DNA from: Calycina herbarum
Lineage: Eukaryota; Ascomycota; Leotiomycetes; Helotiales; Pezizellaceae
Reading direction: 5' to 3'
Assembly: GCA_001414485.1 (NCBI GenBank)
Contig: LLEY01000010.1
Span: 372,001 to 436,000 of the forward strand
DNA length: 64,000 bases
Shown here: positions 1-11,900 of the stretch, in pieces
Position numbering within the stretch: the stretch's first letter is position 1
Layout of the letters: each line of letters begins with the position of its first letter
Made by a program: the position numbers and the translations under genes
Notes under the pieces: model-generated
Databases searched by the model: none
What the model was told of the DNA's origin: nothing
The model's input: the letters and a program-made list of their open reading frames with translations, nothing else

Positions 1-370
1 AGTTAGAAGAATTATAAAAAGATAAGAAAGTGTTTTAGACTATAGCTATTAACTTCTATAATCTCTACTATTTAGAAATCTATCTCTTATCTTATATCTA
101 TATAAAAAACTACTTAATCTAATATTATATCTTAGAATTCTATTAAAATAATAAGATATAATACTTTTATATTAGTTATCTTAGTAGTTATTCTTTTTAT
201 TCTTATAAATATAGTTTTTCTTATAATAAGTAAGTTCTTTTAAAATAGAAAATCTTAAGTTATTTAACTAATATAATTTTACTTCTAGTATTAAATAAAG
301 AATTAAAAAATTTAATAGAGATAATAGTAAGTCTATTTTTTAAAGCTGTTTTTAATAATAACTAAGTAGC
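1..370. other. AT-rich RIP-like tract, no intact gene
   Basis: This stretch is strongly AT-rich, dominated by TA dinucleotides and poor in CA/TG, and it has no long open frame. The texture matches the transposon islands further along the window, so it is probably the edge of a RIP-mutated repeat. I could not identify the element. The change to normal composition is abrupt, near 370-390, exactly where the pseudogene at 386-1702 begins. Confidence 0.6.
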
Positions 371-385
371 TAGAAGACTTAATTT

Positions 386-1702
386 CTCCGCGGCATATCT
401 TTCATCCGCAATGGCTGAAAGAGCCAAATCATATAATCAGGAAAATTTGGCATTGGAGAATAACTACGGCCCATTTTCATAGTGATTTATACACGGACCA
501 CATTTACGATCTACTCGACAGCTTTCCAAGACGACTGTTTGTCGATTTTTGCGAAGCCATGTGCCATTTAAATACAATACAGACACTTGAGATCGTTATA
601 ATCCCCCAGCCGACGAAGTAGATTCGTCCAATTAACCGAAATCCTGACTATTGCTCGCAAGAAAAGGATATCCGCCGACTTCCGGAGATTATGCAGCCTC
701 TCAACCTTTTACGCAATGTCAACCTCCTTGCGATTCGAAGAGCAATTCAAGACGAGATAAAGGATTTTGGGACTATTTATGATAATTCATACAATGGGCT
801 GTTCTCGGGTCCTGGGTTACAAGCCAGGGCTGTAAGTAATGCCAATCTATGTCAGACCACATATGAAGAGTTTGAGACCGAATTTCGGGAACTTCTGAAG
901 CGAACGGGTCCTGTGGAATACGTTTTCAGAATGTATAGAAATCTCTTGAAATATGCAAGGAGCTTTGAGAAATACAAGCGATTTGGCCGCCAGACAGAAC
1001 TACTTGACTATCCTTATAAATATTGGGAACACACACATTGTCCGTCTGGTCAATTAATTCCTAATCATTGGCCTCATGTTTCAGAACAAGACCAGTATGG
1101 AGAGCCATTCTCTCTGCTAACACATATTATGGTAAAAGCACAATATGCAATTCCAAGCAACAAACAACGTGGAAGACTTTAAAACCCATAGAGCCAAAGT
1201 ACTGGAGTTACTAGAGCGAAGGTACAAATACCTCGATTCCTGTTTGGTCGAACTCTCAAGCTTCATCAAGTATCACCAAAATCAAGAAGGTATGTTTTCC
1301 AATATCCCCTACAAACCAGAAGAATTCGGTCATAGGAAAGAAGAAGTCATAAAAAGCATCATAATTCTACAGATTTAAGAAGCTGCCCTTGAGAACCGGC
1401 TCGATTTCTTCCCTCGATTCAACTCATATGGAATATCTCGAGAGTATGACCGCAAAGCAGTTGCTGCGAAGGTGTGCGCTAATCCCGAAGCTGCTGGACT
1501 TGAGCACAATCCTGATTTTGTTTGGAAATTCAAAGTTGCTTCTACATGTTTGCAACGCCATTGTCGTGAGATCCTAAAAGCGCGAAAGTCCGTTTTCCCG
1601 CATGCTCTTGACAAGGGGAAATCATACGTTTGGGGATTTCAGGCAAGCCCGGATTTGGATCTGGATCTTTGGAAGGCAAGCAAGCTTAAGAGCGGGGAAT
1701 GA
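386..1702 (+). pseudogene. Truncated, broken 2EXR-family paralogue
   Basis: This is the C-terminal two thirds of the large protein family also seen at 14166, 29140 and 31480. The family block reads VEYVFRMYRNLLKYARSFE here, against VEFAYEMYHPLLRYAQSFE at 14166. The relic is broken several ways. The N-terminal LPxEIR/ILYG half is absent, cut at the AT-rich DNA near 370. A TAG lies in frame about 60 bases upstream of 691. The frame shifts near 1140-1180 from the frame of 691-1182 to that of 1145-1378. A TAA at 1376-1378 interrupts a segment that continues in the same frame to 1702. A GTATGT...CTACAG pair (about 1290-1371) could be an intron, but it does not cure the other lesions. Homology comes from my own alignment with the paralogues in this window; the biochemical role of the family is unknown to me. 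Confidence 0.75.
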
Positions 1703-1924
1703 TATGGATTATCTATTAATTAGCATAGATGAATAACAGGAGTTATGTGATAGCACCCTAGGGATTCTCGGTAAAAGATTGACTGATATTGAGAACGGGG
1801 GCCAAAATAATTATACTCTTTGAACAAGCAAAACAGACAAACTGCCAGATACCACAAATAGAATGTTTCAAGTAATCATAATTCTGCCAACTTCCTAGGC
1901 AACATTACTACCAATCAATGTTAG

Positions 1925-2557
1925 CTAGTATCCCCCAAGGAACGAGTGTATATACTCAGCTATTTCCTTCTCTGGCGGTACAAAATCTCCAACATCACAC
2001 CCCACTGGAGCCATCATAGACCTTTGTAGCCATTCAACATACTCGGGAAAGCCCATCACGCTCCTAGAAATCGTAGCACGCTTCACACCTCGAACACCCT
2101 CAAATAACTTAAGCACAGAGTAATCCGAGCCTCCAAACTGGACTTGAAAAGCCTCGATAAACAATTCTTCCACTCCAGTGAACGAATCCTCGGCCTGCTT
2201 TGCCGAGAAATTGGGATCACAGTCCAATCGGACACGAAGTCGATAACGACGGATCAAGGAGATCATCTCAGGGCTTTTCACCGTACGATCGGTGCCGTAA
2301 TAGAGACGGAGACGTGGTAGGCCTGTGAGGAGTTCGGGGTGAGCGTAGAAGATGTTGCTTCCGTATAAGATTTGTTTTGCTTCGTGATGAATGGATCGGC
2401 ACACACCAAGAATGTGGGGGTGTATACGGGGCTCATTGATGGGCATGAAAGTATTGCCGCTTGTGTTCAATGGTAGAACTAGGAGAAGGGTGTAAATTTG
2501 ATTTTTGATCTCTCCTGGCAGGTCGATTAGGGTTGTTGGAACCATGTTGGTTGCCAT
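1925..2557 (-). CDS. 2EXR/F-box-like domain protein, 210 aa
   Basis: This is a single-exon gene starting at ATG 2557 in a CACCATGG context. The N-terminal 65 residues carry the fungal 2EXR-type signature: a 'LPGEIKNQIYTLLL' helix, then 'HPHILGVCRSIHHEAKQILYG', the same arrangement as in the larger paralogues at 14166, 29140 and 31480 (for example 'LHPNILAVCRQ...EILYG'). The remaining 145 residues have no recognised domain, and the long C-terminal half of the big paralogues is missing, so this is a short-form family member. 2EXR proteins are expanded in fungi and mostly uncharacterised. It lies head-to-head with the cystinosin-like gene, about 300 bp between start codons. No lesion is visible. 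Subcellular location and function cannot be read from the sequence. Confidence 0.8.
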   Translation of the reverse strand: MATNMVPTTLIDLPGEIKNQIYTLLLVLPLNTSGNTFMPINEPRIHPHILGVCRSIHHEAKQILYGSNIFYAHPELLTGLPRLRLYYGTDRTVKSPEMISLIRRYRLRVRLDCDPNFSAKQAEDSFTGVEELFIEAFQVQFGGSDYSVLKLFEGVRGVKRATISRSVMGFPEYVEWLQRSMMAPVGCDVGDFVPPEKEIAEYIHSFLGGY

Positions 2558-2853
2558 GGTGTATTTGGGGGTATGGAGAACGAGATACAGATTAATTGAC
2601 TTGACAAAAAATCAAAGAATTGGTGTGTGCTAAGTGAATAATTTGAAGTGAGGTGCGGTGCAATGGAAGTGAAGGGGCGACCTTTATGCCTAGCTAAACT
2701 TTATGTAAATGTGAAGCTTTATGCAACGGTCACGAGCCACAGTTATCCCACCTGATGCACCGCCACACCCGCTGATGCTAAAGTCGACATCATCGTCCTT
2801 CCCCAACAACACTCTCTCAACTCTGACATGTTATGAAAATATTGCTGCCGAAA

Positions 2854-3755
2854 ATGGCAGCTTCCGTTCCCTTTCTCGAGTTTATCTCGGCCCTCTTCGG
2901 ATGGGTCTACACCTTCTGCTGGTCACTATCATTTTACCCCCAACCCATCTTGAACTGGCGCCGTTCTTCTACATCTGGAACGACGATCGATTTCCCCGCT
3001 ATAAATGTTGTCGGCTTCTTCGCATACTTCGTCTTTAATGCTGCGTTTCTCTACTCTACGCAGATCCGCGATGAATACGCTCAGAGGCACCACGGCCTTA
3101 CCCCAACGGTTCAGTTCAACGATCTAGCGTTCGCGGCGCACGCCGTCGTCACAAGCATCATCACCGTCTCCCAGTTCTGGTCAGGACTATGGGGCTTCGA
3201 AAAGAGGGGTCGCAGAGAGCCCGGAGTACGAGTCAGCAGAGGAATACAAGGGATTATTGCTGGCAGTTTCTTGGGTGTTGCGACAACGGCTTTCATTGTG
3301 GTTGTACGGCATGACGAGAATCCCGCAAGCGGATGGGCATGGATCGATGTGGTGAGTAACACAATCTGGTATGGCAGCCCTGTAGCTAATCTCCTTATTT
3401 CCAGATCTACGCAACATCCTATGTTAAACTTGTGATCACTCTTGTTAAATATATGCCCCAAGTCATCACGAATTACCGAAACCAGAGTACCACCGGTTGG
3501 TCCATAATCCAAATCCTCCTCGATTTCGCTGGTGGCATTCTCTCCATCACGCAGCTATGTATCGATAGTTATTTGCAGGGCGACTGGTCTGGTATAACTG
3601 GAAACCCCGTCAAATTGGGCCTTGGCAATGTCAGCGTTTTCTTCGACATTATATTTATCATCCAACATTATTGGCTGTATATGGGAGCAGAAGGCAAGGC
3701 TTCTGAGGAAGATGCTCTACTTGACGATTCGAATAGAGAGGAGAGAATTGAATAG
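2854..3755 (+). CDS. Cystinosin/ERS1-type PQ-loop transporter, 282 aa
   Basis: Two exons, 2854-3351 and 3405-3755, flank a 53-bp phase-0 intron (GTGAGT donor, GCTAAT branch, TTTCCAG acceptor). The product has seven hydrophobic segments and two PQ loops: '[12 protein letters not shown]' near residue 30 and '[18 protein letters not shown]' near residue 185, the latter being the typical second cystinosin motif. Members of this family export cystine with protons from lysosomes or vacuoles, so a vacuolar membrane protein is expected. I chose ATG 2854 (AAAATGG context, protein beginning MAAS); an in-frame ATG at 2833 would add seven residues. The C-terminus is short and acidic ([13 protein letters not shown]). 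Neighbours give no functional clue. Confidence 0.9.
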
Positions 3756-4966
3756 ACTAGACGCTTGGCCACAACGGAAATACCCATTTTTTGACTGGAG
3801 CGCGTTTGAGGTCTAGACTGGAATAACTTTTGGTAAGAAGTTTTTGTCATCTTTCAGCGTAGATTCTGTATAGTAATGAAAAACATTGTGCTAAAAGGTC
3901 TAGTATCGTCAAGTGTATTAGTTGAGAACAATTCAAATCACAAAGATTCACGTATTTTCATTCCTCCAACCCCTCTTGTGCCAGCTTGCTTGTTCTAGAC
4001 CACCAGCGAGTGTCAGCCCATCATTATTTTAGGAACAACAAATATTCTCCAAAAACAAGATGGGCAGGTCTACAGATCCATGTACCCCGATCAGAGTCTT
4101 AGTTTAGAAGTTTGGTCATCTAAGTAAGGGCGGAAACGCTGATTTTTGGTGTAGTTTTCGGGATTGCCTCACGAGTTTTGGCCCCTACTGGTTGACTATT
4201 TGGTGCAATGCCATTTTACTGTTCTGTTCAGCTACACGCAAAGAAAGTCTAGCGCCTCTACTCAGCAAGTTAAAAACTTATCAGGATGCTGTTTGTAATT
4301 CACAATGCACAATTGTACCAAGTTTAGGCTTAGTTTGCTAAAAGGTAGGCCTATTTTCAACTCTCTGAAGTACTATTCCATACTCATGATGTGGTTCGCT
4401 AGTGTCTATTCTTTCGGCCTATATTGTCACAACTAGCCTCGCTAAATGCACTAAGTGAGGGGAGGTCGGTTCCACTTGCCAGTGTTTGCTCCCCCCTTCG
4501 CTTATCCATACATCAAATAGGAAAAGGCCCCCCACTTGAACTCCCCATTCCTCGCCGAAGACCTGTGCTTCCTGCACCGGATTCACTTTTCTTCAATCTT
4601 GAAGCTCTTGAACAAGAGCACGCAATTGGTTCTTGCTTTGAAAACGCGTAGCACTAAGCCAAGCCTCTTCACGACCCCGCTCAAGGTAAAGCTGCTCTCT
4701 CCTCTCTTCATCGCTAAATATCTCTGATATAGCCTCTTCTCGCCGGTTAGCGAAACCACTGGATGGCCTTTACTTGGCAGTATCAATTGAAATAGACATC
4801 GCAGTCACCCTTTCAAGCAGTCTATGTAAGTCGAAACTCATCTTCCATCAAGTCCTCTCGCTAAATCATCACAGCGACGCGTCCCTCAATTTAAAACTCA
4901 ACTTCGATCACCACACTCGTTTATCAAAACCTGCAACTCCATCCACGACCAAATCAATCCGTCGAA
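3756..4966. other. Intergenic and probable 5' leader
   Basis: There is no gene with convincing codon usage here. Short open frames at 4424-4786 overlap on both strands and look random. From about 4660 to 4966 the strand is pyrimidine- and CAAT-rich with several CT tracts, as in the long 5' leaders of filamentous ascomycete genes, so much of it probably belongs to the transcript of the gene starting at 4967. No promoter motif can be assigned with confidence. Confidence 0.4.
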
Positions 4967-5764
4967 ATGTGTCAAGGATACTTCAACACCTACGAGAGAT
5001 GTCAGCACTACTGGCCCACCATCACCGTTCGCTGCGATATTCCCAACTGCGAAGCCGTCAACTCCTTCTCACCAACTAGCAATCGGCCTCCGCAGCCCGG
5101 CCAGTGCCCTCGATGCTCTCAGCAAATGACCAGTCACATGAAGGGACAAATGCCCCGTCAAATGAGTGGCCAGGTCAACGGTCCATTGAACGGCCAAACC
5201 AAGGGAGGTGGTCAAATGAGCGGCCCCATGAATGGAAAACTGACGGCCCAATTGAACGGAAAGATGAATGGTCAAATCAACGGAAACGGAGGAACCAGGC
5301 ACAGAAATCACTCCCGCCCTCCCTCGAACCCTGCATCCATCGAAGACAAAGACCACCAGTTGGCAGAACAGGAGCGCGAACTTTTCCGTCTCCGGGCCTC
5401 CAATGAGAAACTCGAAAAGCTCCTCTTCGAACACCAAACCCAAGAACCACGCAACTTCATGCCCTCCAAGCTCGAATTGCGCGGAAACGAGAAGTTCATC
5501 GTCGCTGGTATCTTGGCACCATTTGATGAGGGAGCTAGGAAATTGGAGGAGGGTGTTTATAGGGTTAATGAGGGTTGTCGACGTCTTGTCACGACACCCC
5601 CGGAGAAGATGAAGGCAAAAGAGTTGGAGGCGTGGAGGAAAGAGAGGGAGGGACATGAACTTGCATGGGATCGTGAGATTCGGAAGGAGGTCCAGGGTAG
5701 GATTGAGGGAATGAAGATTGAGGTGAGGGAGAATTTGGAGGCGTTTTTGGCGAGTCTTAAGTGA
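4967..5764 (+). CDS. Cys-rich N-terminus, Asn-Gly repeat and coiled-coil protein, 265 aa
   Basis: Single-exon gene; the ATG follows GTCGAA and has A at -3. Residues 1-55 contain six cysteines (C2, C12, C23, C28 and a CPRC pair near 48-51), a spacing that could bind zinc. Residues 55-105 are a low-complexity tract of about a dozen imperfect units of the type M-x-G-Q / M-N-G-P / L-N-G-K. Residues 125-165 are charged and heptad-like (LAEQERELFRLRASNEKLEKL), a probable coiled coil, and the C-terminal 80 residues are Lys/Glu-rich helices. The start of the protein (MCQGYF, then C and H residues) resembles small uncharacterised fungal proteins, but I recognise no named family. It is probably soluble, with no signal peptide. 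Function unknown. Confidence 0.8.
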   Translation: MCQGYFNTYERCQHYWPTITVRCDIPNCEAVNSFSPTSNRPPQPGQCPRCSQQMTSHMKGQMPRQMSGQVNGPLNGQTKGGGQMSGPMNGKLTAQLNGKMNGQINGNGGTRHRNHSRPPSNPASIEDKDHQLAEQERELFRLRASNEKLEKLLFEHQTQEPRNFMPSKLELRGNEKFIVAGILAPFDEGARKLEEGVYRVNEGCRRLVTTPPEKMKAKELEAWRKEREGHELAWDREIRKEVQGRIEGMKIEVRENLEAFLASLK

Positions 5765-7296
5765 CTTGCTCGAATCCAGTCTGCGACGAGGGTGCTCTTG
5801 CTTAGAGTTTACACATGACAGAGGGATTGGGAATGAAATGGGAATTTAGTCAATGGGATCCGCATACGAGGCTCTCTGGTGGTCCTTTGTTTTTCACTTC
5901 ATTACATTCGGCTGGTGGGATCTTTGGAGTGGAATTTGGGGAACAAGATGCTTGTATACTGGGATCTTGAATGTCTTTCTACATGGTTCCTTTCAGCATA
6001 CTGGCGTTACAGTTTTCAGGCCTGTGTACATTACATGAAATACGGAGGAAACAATGTGGCAGGATTGGGAAAGAAGCATACAAAGGGAAAATTTTTCATT
6101 GGGCGAAAATAGAAAGCAAGCAAAATACAGTCTTTCTTCTAATTTGAATTGAATTCATGGAAATTGAAATACTTGTCTTGTTCGGTCTAGTTTTTCAGTC
6201 AGTTCACTGTGAAGCTCTTGTTTCCCCCTCATTTAGGCAACTCTTGGCTGGTGAGTGAATGATAAAGGATCGGGAAATTTGGATAAAAGTGGGGCCATTG
6301 TTAAGGCCATGGTTAAGCCAATGTATATTGGTATCATTCACCTGTCAGCAGGTTGTATCATTCTTGAACAAAGAGCACCCCTCTATTCCTCTTACTTCTT
6401 AATTCAGTTTGAGCTCATAATATCTACTAACTATTCAAAAGCTTTTAGTGCTTTATCAACAAATACACCTCTCTTCTACACTTCTTTATAGATTCTCTTG
6501 TCCGCATTGCGAATTATTCCTAGTCAATTGTTTACTAAAATCCACTACCAAGACCTAATGCTATCATTACTACCATAAGTAGAAAAATAGCAAACTATTA
6601 CAAGTCTCTAATATTCGTTCAATAGAGGTTTATACGATTCTATTATATAAGAGAGCTAGCATATTCTAAGTAAATATATTTAGTAGAGAGATTACCTTTC
6701 TCATAGTGTTGAAAAAGAGGCACGCTAAAATTTTGGAACAGTCGAGATTTCATCTAATTAACTTAATTAATCTAGATACTCTGGAACAATATGATTTAAT
6801 AACTTGAATTACTAGACTCCTTACTTAATATAAAGTAGCAGCGTAATTAGTCAATTCGGTATAACGAATAGAGGCTAGAAATTAGAAAAGGCATATAATT
6901 TAACATTTCTTAGGCAAAATTTAATCATTCCTTGAATTTTCGATACTAATAAACAGTTAACTCATATATTATTATCTGAAACGTATTTGTGGTGAGCGCA
7001 CAAAGGCTCAGGCCACAAGCCGCGCCAAAGGTAGGGAGGAGGGGCGTCGATTTACCGGCCTCCCCCAAGCTACGTGGCATACTTATCTTCCCATTTGCAT
7101 ATATTTAAAAAAGAGTTTTTGAGCAAACTTTCGAACAAATCCGCCGAGAATGTGTTTAATATTACAACTGACGAAAACTAGAGAGGAGATTTTCCCATCT
7201 TCCGCTCGAAAACACGTGAAGTGGAACGTAATTACTCGCTCAATTCCCCCGCGTACCCATCCACTCAACTAAATACAAGTCATGTTTTCTACTATC
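5765..7296. other. Intergenic, no gene found
   Basis: No convincing gene. Open frames at 5853-6491 are short, overlapping and without homology I can see; the first few hundred bases are probably the 3' UTR of the gene ending at 5764. Composition becomes AT-rich between about 6500 and 6970, without the extreme TA bias of the transposon islands. A GC-rich patch near 7000-7080 has no recognised feature. Confidence 0.45.
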
Positions 7297-7986
7297 TTAA
7301 GGGAAGGTCGTATTTGAAGTAGTATTCACAATTCCATAGGACAAAACAAATCCATGCCTCCAACTATCTGCCCCATCAAGAACAGGAGGAGCAACAATAT
7401 CCACTCTGCTTTCCCGAATCGCCGTGGTATTAACACCAAACAACTCATCTCGCTTCCTGACAAAATCCGGAGTAATTTGGGAATCACCAGTATAGCCCAT
7501 AACCAGCTCAGGCACACCAATTGGAACAGTGTTATTCTGTTGATCATATCTCCAAGTATGAACCGTCTTTCCGTAAGTACCAACGAGCATTTCCATAGCA
7601 GCATGATCGAGTGCTTCCGGGAAATTTGGCTCGATGAGGAATCCGGATTTTACCTCGTAAGCGTGGCTGTGCCAGAGTTGACGTTCTTCGTAATCGAGTT
7701 TTTCGAAGAGAGCTAGGGATATGATGTATTCGATTCCGGCTAGCCTTGCTGGTTTGAGAGCTGTGTTATAGACGGCACATTGGATGAAATCATCGGAAAT
7801 GATTGAGCAGTGGTGGTTGGCGCTGAGTTCGGCACCTGTGTTGCCTGAGATGAAGTGGAAGCCGTTGAGGAAGAGAACTGCATTCTCGGGACTGACATGG
7901 CCAAATGGAATTTGGGCGGATGTTGAAAAGGGCAATGTTGCCAGCTGAAGAGTAAGAAGGAGGATTGAAAGTGAGAAGTGTGCCAT
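7297..7986 (-). CDS. DUF1264 (OBAP-like) protein with signal peptide, 229 aa
   Basis: Single exon, ATG at 7986. Residues 1-24 form a clean signal peptide (basic-free start, Leu-rich core, TSAQ cleavage region). The mature part follows the DUF1264/oil-body-associated pattern: an 'HVSPENAVLFLNGFHF' opening, 'HHCS...FIQCAVYN', 'GIEYIIS...LFEKL...EERQLWHSHAYEVKSG' and 'YGKTVHTW'. The His-rich LWHSH and KTVHTW positions are the most conserved of the family. Plant OBAPs associate with oil bodies; fungal members are uncharacterised. There are N-glycosylation sequons near the C-terminus (NTT, NTTSNTT), consistent with secretion or passage through the ER. No transmembrane segment follows the signal peptide. 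The function of a secreted version is unknown. Confidence 0.85.
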   Translation of the reverse strand: MAHFSLSILLLTLQLATLPFSTSAQIPFGHVSPENAVLFLNGFHFISGNTGAELSANHHCSIISDDFIQCAVYNTALKPARLAGIEYIISLALFEKLDYEERQLWHSHAYEVKSGFLIEPNFPEALDHAAMEMLVGTYGKTVHTWRYDQQNNTVPIGVPELVMGYTGDSQITPDFVRKRDELFGVNTTAIRESRVDIVAPPVLDGADSWRHGFVLSYGIVNTTSNTTFP

Positions 7987-8980
7987 TTTAGAGAGATTGG
8001 AGCTTTTGAAGGTATTTATCTCGAGGGTTTTGTGAACGTGGTGATGGAAAATATTTGATCACTCCTTGGATAAACTGTTTCTTTTATAGATCTCAAAATT
8101 ACATTTAAGGTGTACTCACCAGACCAGCAAACAATTGCAGGGTTATACTCCTCGGCGTGATGAGAACTCTGATATTGAAATGGACAATTAGATCCTTTCC
8201 TTATGTCCGGACAAAGTATCTCGGGGCATTTGACGTGGATTTCAAGTCAGGATCCCCGAAAGTTGTGATGTGTTAAGACTCATTCAGCGAATTTGAGCAA
8301 GTTGTGACGTGAACAGTCGCCGATGAGAACTTACCCTGCAACAAGGGGCCCAGGATTATCACCGAGAATCTACCAAAACGACCTAAATATTTTTGACGTT
8401 ATAGCTGGTATCAGCAGTAGTTGAAAATGTCGGGATCATTCGGAATAATGTAGACTAAACCACGTGAAAGTGTATCTAAGATGGGAAAACCCCACCCACC
8501 TACCGCCTCTTAATGTGGGGTGACGTGAGCAACATGCTTATATGGCGTGAAAAGGAGAATTTTACCAATTCACTAAGTAAAACCGAATTCGAATTGAGGC
8601 TCTAATGCATACGAAGGACTGGCTCAGTTTCAACGTCGCCGATTACTTATTTCCCCGAATGGTGAGATTCAAGCATGTTTTCATTGGTTGCTAAGCGAGG
8701 TCGCCGAGGTGGAAGGGAGGAATTATTTCTTTTTTGTAGTCCATCTCTCCTTAGGTAGTGATTTATTCATTCGAACATGCAGTCACCCCCGCTGTTCTTT
8801 TCCTTCTCCTCTCACAGTGCGGCGAGGTTTTCTTCAAATCACGTCTGATAAGTCACGAGATGAAGTCAAAATGTTTACAAGGACTTAAAATAAGGCAATG
8901 AAAAGTTGAAAGTTTTGGATCATTGGTATATGTAATTAAAAATCGTTAATCGTCAAATAAACTTCAAATGAACAGAAAAT
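7987..8980. other. Intergenic between two minus-strand genes
   Basis: There is no open frame worth calling. The side next to 7987 should hold the promoter of the DUF1264 gene, and the side next to 8980 the 3' end of the coiled-coil gene. Several CACGTG/CACGTGA and GTGACGT-type words occur between 8240 and 8540, which could be bHLH or bZIP sites, but such words are common and I assign none. Confidence 0.4.
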
Positions 8981-11900
8981 TTATCTCTTCGGTCGTGGGC
9001 CTGATGGGAGACCGGCCCTAGGGCCACTCGGTAAACCCCTTGGAGGAGGTCGTGCAGCAACAGTATTTCCCCTTGCCGGAACCGGCGTCTCTTTGGCTGG
9101 TTGTCTTCCTCCCACAGCAACTGTGTTTCCTCTCGCGAGAAGAGGTGGTGGTTCTCGTCGTGGCCGATCCCCATCATCTCCTCTTCCAGAGTCCTCTGGA
9201 TTGCCCCTCATTTGTTGGCGTGGTCCAGCTGTTGTATTTCCTCTCATAAGTCCAGCCAGTGGCTCTCTTTGTGGTCGACGACCCTCATCATTCTCCCGAA
9301 CGGGTTGCGCTGGAAACTGTGCCGGTCTCTGCCGCGATCCTCCAGCAATTGTATTTCCTCTTGCAACACCACCTGGTATTTCCCGGTCTTGTGGTTGTCG
9401 GGATCCAGCGGCTACAGTGTTGCTCCTTGGAAGTCCTCGATCGTTAGAAGCCGCATCAGGAGGTCCTCGGGGTGTTTTCCCGGTAGACCTCCTTCCGAAA
9501 AATCCTCCGGACTGTTTCTTGTCAGGGACTTGGGGCAATGGCTCTCCTCGTTCTTTGGCCAGACCCGAGAAGGCAGCCCGGATTTTCTCCTCCGCCTTTT
9601 GTAACTCTCGTTCCTTTTCTTCTGCCTCATCCTCGGCTTGTAATCGAGCTGCAATCTTTTCAAGTTCTTCCTCCTCCCGTCTCTCGGCCTCGTATCGTAC
9701 GCGCTCCGCTTCTTGTTGTACGTATCGTTCTCTTTCTTCCTCCTCTTCTTGGAATCGTAATCTTTCTTGTTTGATTTCATCATTGCGACGTCGCTGCTCT
9801 TCCTGTTCTTCGTCGAATCGTAATCTTTCAACCTCTTCCTCATATCGTAGACGTTGTGACTTCTCGTCTTCATACCGGTTTCGCTCTGCCTCTTCGAATC
9901 GAAGCCGTTCTTCCTCCTCGTATCGCTTCCGTTCATCCTGTTCATATTGCACGCGTTCTTCTTCTTCATACCTGGTTCGTTCTTCTTGCTCATATCGCAT
10001 GCGCTCGTCTTCCACTTCATCTTTGTATCGAGAGCCTTGTCCTTTTCCTTCCAGGCGCATTCGCTCTTCCTCCGCTTCTCTTTCATATTGCAATTCATAA
10101 GCTCTCTCCTTTTCAGCTCGTTGCTTTTGCTTGTCGGTCTTTTCCACATTGGTTTCCTCATCTCGTAACCTGGCTGCTTCCATCTCCGCTTCATAATCTT
10201 TACGCTCGGCCTCTAATCGCTCGGCTTCGTCCTCTTCGTCCTCGCTTTCAACCAGCTCATCGGAATACACACTTTCGTCGTCGTCGTTATTTCCAACATC
10301 CGAATCGTCTCCAAATTTATCGTCCGGTTTGGCGCCAACTATCTTCAGTGCTTCTCCCTCCTCCGTCCGGATCCTATCCTCTTCCTCTTTAATCAGTCGC
10401 TGCACCTCCCTCTCCATCTCCTGCTTTTCGAACCGCCGTGCTTCCTCCATCGCTTGCTTCTTCTTTTCGTTTTCTTCAGCCAACTGTTTCGCTTTCTTCT
10501 CATTCTCACGAGCAGTTTGCTGGGCTTCCTTCTCATTCAGCTTAGCTATCCGTCGAATCTCCATCTCTTTTTCCTTGGCAATTCGTTCTTTCTCGATTTC
10601 TTCTCGTATCCGCTCTTCTTCCGCAAGTCGGTCTGCTTCTTCCTTTGCGATCCTCTCCTTCTCCATTTCCTCCATCAATTCCTGTTCTTGAGCTCGCCGA
10701 ACCTCCTCGACAAAAAGCCTCTGCTGCTCTTCCTCCTCTGCAAACCGACTCTCTTGTTGTTGAAATTTCAACTGTTCTTCCATCATTCTCTGACGTTCCT
10801 CTTCCATTCGATTTTGCTGGATCTTGAATTGAGACAAGGATCTTGCGTGTGCCCAAGCTCTACTTTCCACAAACTCCTCGCTTTCCACGTCATTAGCCGA
10901 GGATCGGGTTGACGAAATAGTAGAAGTTGAAGATTCGCGATTTCGGGTAACAGCTGTCATGACCTTCTCTTGCACTGCTGCTAGAATTGGCTGGGGTGAC
11001 TTAACAGCTTGTATGGGTTGAAGTGGTTGGATGGGTATAATTGGTTGCATCTGCTGTATCGGCTGGGATGTCACACTTGGGGGTGATTCGGCCTTTTTTA
11101 CTGGCATGATTGGACCTTGGAGCGAGGCCATAAGGTCATCTAGGGAATTTTGAGTCGCACCGAGAGAAATCGATGTCTTCGTTGTGCCTCTCCTCCTTGG
11201 AGCCGGCGCAGGTTCTGCTGGAAGGGATTGCAAATCTGCCATTAGATCATCCAACGAGTTCTTCGCAGCAGTCGAAGATATTGATTGTTTTGGGGATCTC
11301 ATTCTGACTGGTTCCACTTGTGTTTCTTGCAATGATTTCATCACATCGTCCAAAGAGCTTTGTACAGAAGATATCGATTGATTTGGGGATCGAACTTTCG
11401 CGGGCGAAATTTGAATCGGTGAGCCAACCACTGGATAACTTGTTATCGGAGATCCTTGGTTAACTTGAGCTGGTTGGTTCGTATCGAGAGATATTGATGT
11501 TTTTGGCGAGAACAGTTTCCGTGTCATGAATCCCGGCAGCGCTGTAGGCTGTGTCTCTATTCTTTGGATCGGGGACATATCTACTGCTGGTAACATCGCA
11601 CTTTTGGTGTCTGATTTTGTTAATGGGGACACATCCAGTACAGACATGGCAGAAAATAAGGATGCCGGTGCTTGAGGTATTGATGTTATGAGTGGTGGTA
11701 ATGGTACCTTCGCCTCGACCTTTGGCTCGACTTTGGGCTCGACTTTAGCCTCTATCTTTGGTTCAATTTTGGCTTCGATCTTCGGTTCCACTTTCGACTT
11801 TTGTATCGCATCGTTCACAACTTGGGACATAGACGGAGCACTAGCAGCAGGCTTTGAATATCCAAACATCTTCGCCATTCTCGCAGCATTTTTTCCAACC

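Noticed and set aside
9093..10100. 335-aa Ser/Arg-rich open frame antisense to the coiled-coil gene
   Set aside because: It is the shadow of GAR/GAA-rich codons on the minus strand; the low-complexity Ser/Cys/Arg content follows from the opposite strand and it has no splice sites or domain.
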